Source: Calothrix sp. FI2-JRJ7 (GTDB lineage: Bacteria; Cyanobacteriota; Cyanobacteriia; Cyanobacteriales; Nostocaceae). Taken from it: 50,787 nucleotides of DNA. The stretch is from NCBI GenBank assembly GCA_019359675.1, contig JAHHGX010000028.1, forward strand, positions 1 through 50,787, in the 5' to 3' direction. The notes beneath the pieces were generated by a model, which was given only the letters and a program-made list of their open reading frames with translations, searched no databases and was not told the origin of the DNA. This document shows, one piece after another, positions 50,697-50,787 of the stretch. Each line of letters opens with the position of its first letter. Position 1 is the first letter of the stretch. Both the position numbers and the translations under genes were made by a program.

Positions 50697-50787
50697 TTGG
50701 TGCATCAATTACGATAATGAAAGCTTACTCCATCGACTTCCGGTTAAAAATTGTTCAAGCCTACGAGCAAGGGGACACTTCAATCAG
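50665..50787 (+). mobile_element. IS630-type insertion sequence, left end (continues past window)
   Basis: Homology of the MoxR gene ends near 50665-50690, where AATTATAATTGGTGCATCAA begins. The transposase start follows. The exact border cannot be fixed without the right end; IS630 elements duplicate a TA target. Confidence 0.6.
50717..50787 (+). CDS. IS630-family transposase, N-terminal fragment (3' end outside window)
   Basis: ATG 50717 starts MKAYSIDFRLKIVQAYEQGD, the typical opening of IS630-type (Tc1/mariner superfamily) transposases with an HTH of the KAYS.D.R..I(V)..YE.G type. Only 23 codons lie in the window. Confidence 0.8.
   Translation, partial: MKAYSIDFRLKIVQAYEQGDTSI

Noticed and set aside
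1-50787. tRNA, rRNA or riboswitch genes
   Set aside because: No cloverleaf with GTTCRANNC arm, rRNA segment or known riboswitch consensus was recognised on either strand by eye.

Overview
The window looks like chromosome (or a large replicon) of a filamentous, probably heterocyst-forming cyanobacterium. The evidence is the set of cyanobacterial families: an SLH/OprB-type iron-uptake porin, a protein resembling the Npun_R2821/Npun_R2823 family, UPF0175 and DUF4058 proteins, hopanoid genes hpnP/hpnI/hpnJ, a PknG-type kinase and a vWA-MoxR-VMAP conflict system. Several classes of small palindromic dispersed repeats of the kind common in Nostocales are also present. DNA is AT-rich. The hexamer GGCGCC occurs about 95 times by eye, where roughly 2-3 are expected, while the usual cyanobacterial HIP1 octamer GCGATCGC was not noticed. 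GGCGCC therefore seems to play the HIP role here.

Layout. 0-2.9 kb: an AraC regulator (cut by the left edge), a duplicated ABM monooxygenase, an FMN reductase, a dead NmrA gene and a frameshifted SDR. 2.98-7.1 kb: a small hypothetical gene, a lipoprotein, a SpoIIM/GPDPase-memb-like/RDD membrane trio and acireductone dioxygenase. 7.1-16.4 kb is decayed accessory DNA. It holds relics of cysK, DUF4058, an antitoxin, an FtsK-type ATPase (twice), a gene with two nonsense codons and a TpsA adhesin. Among these relics stand a lone ParA, a PD-(D/E)XK nuclease-ParA fusion with a ParB-like/Rho_N partner, and a DEDDy exonuclease fused to a Cas4-like nuclease. 16.4-21.0 kb: four glycosyltransferase-type genes. 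21.2-28.9 kb: exported proteins, the iron porin, a large membrane protein, threonine synthase, a lipoprotein and a coiled-coil protein. 29.0-30.8 kb: five tandem paralogous genes for 58-60-residue peptides plus a longer relative. 31.2-35.6 kb: hopanoid tailoring genes hpnJ, hpnI and hpnP. 35.9-39.0 kb: a cyclic-peptide-type ABC exporter and a membrane sensor-like protein. 39.3-46.1 kb: a signalling operon of PknG-like kinase, PP2C phosphatase, VWA, FHA and coiled-coil proteins. 46.5-50.8 kb: an Rpn/DUF4351 nuclease-like protein, an EAD1-TIR effector, an EAD1-VMAP protein, and a MoxR ATPase cut by an IS630-type transposase.

The best candidate for an undescribed system is the two-gene unit at 11.0-13.3 kb. 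A restriction-type nuclease domain (D56, E75, K77) is fused to a complete ParA ATPase, and the next gene encodes a ParB-like/Rho_N protein. The unit lies in the longest GGCGCC-free gap of the window (about 2.86 kb), has a 15-bp palindrome before the first gene, and has an internal Shine-Dalgarno/ATG that could also yield free ParA. Second candidates are the tandem peptide array, the PknG/PP2C/VWA/FHA module and the EAD1-linked TIR/VMAP/MoxR cluster.

At least ten genes are broken by frameshift, nonsense codon, truncation or insertion, so this region is decaying and rich in small mobile repeats. All calls come from reading the sequence. No database or alignment search was run, and counts were made by eye.
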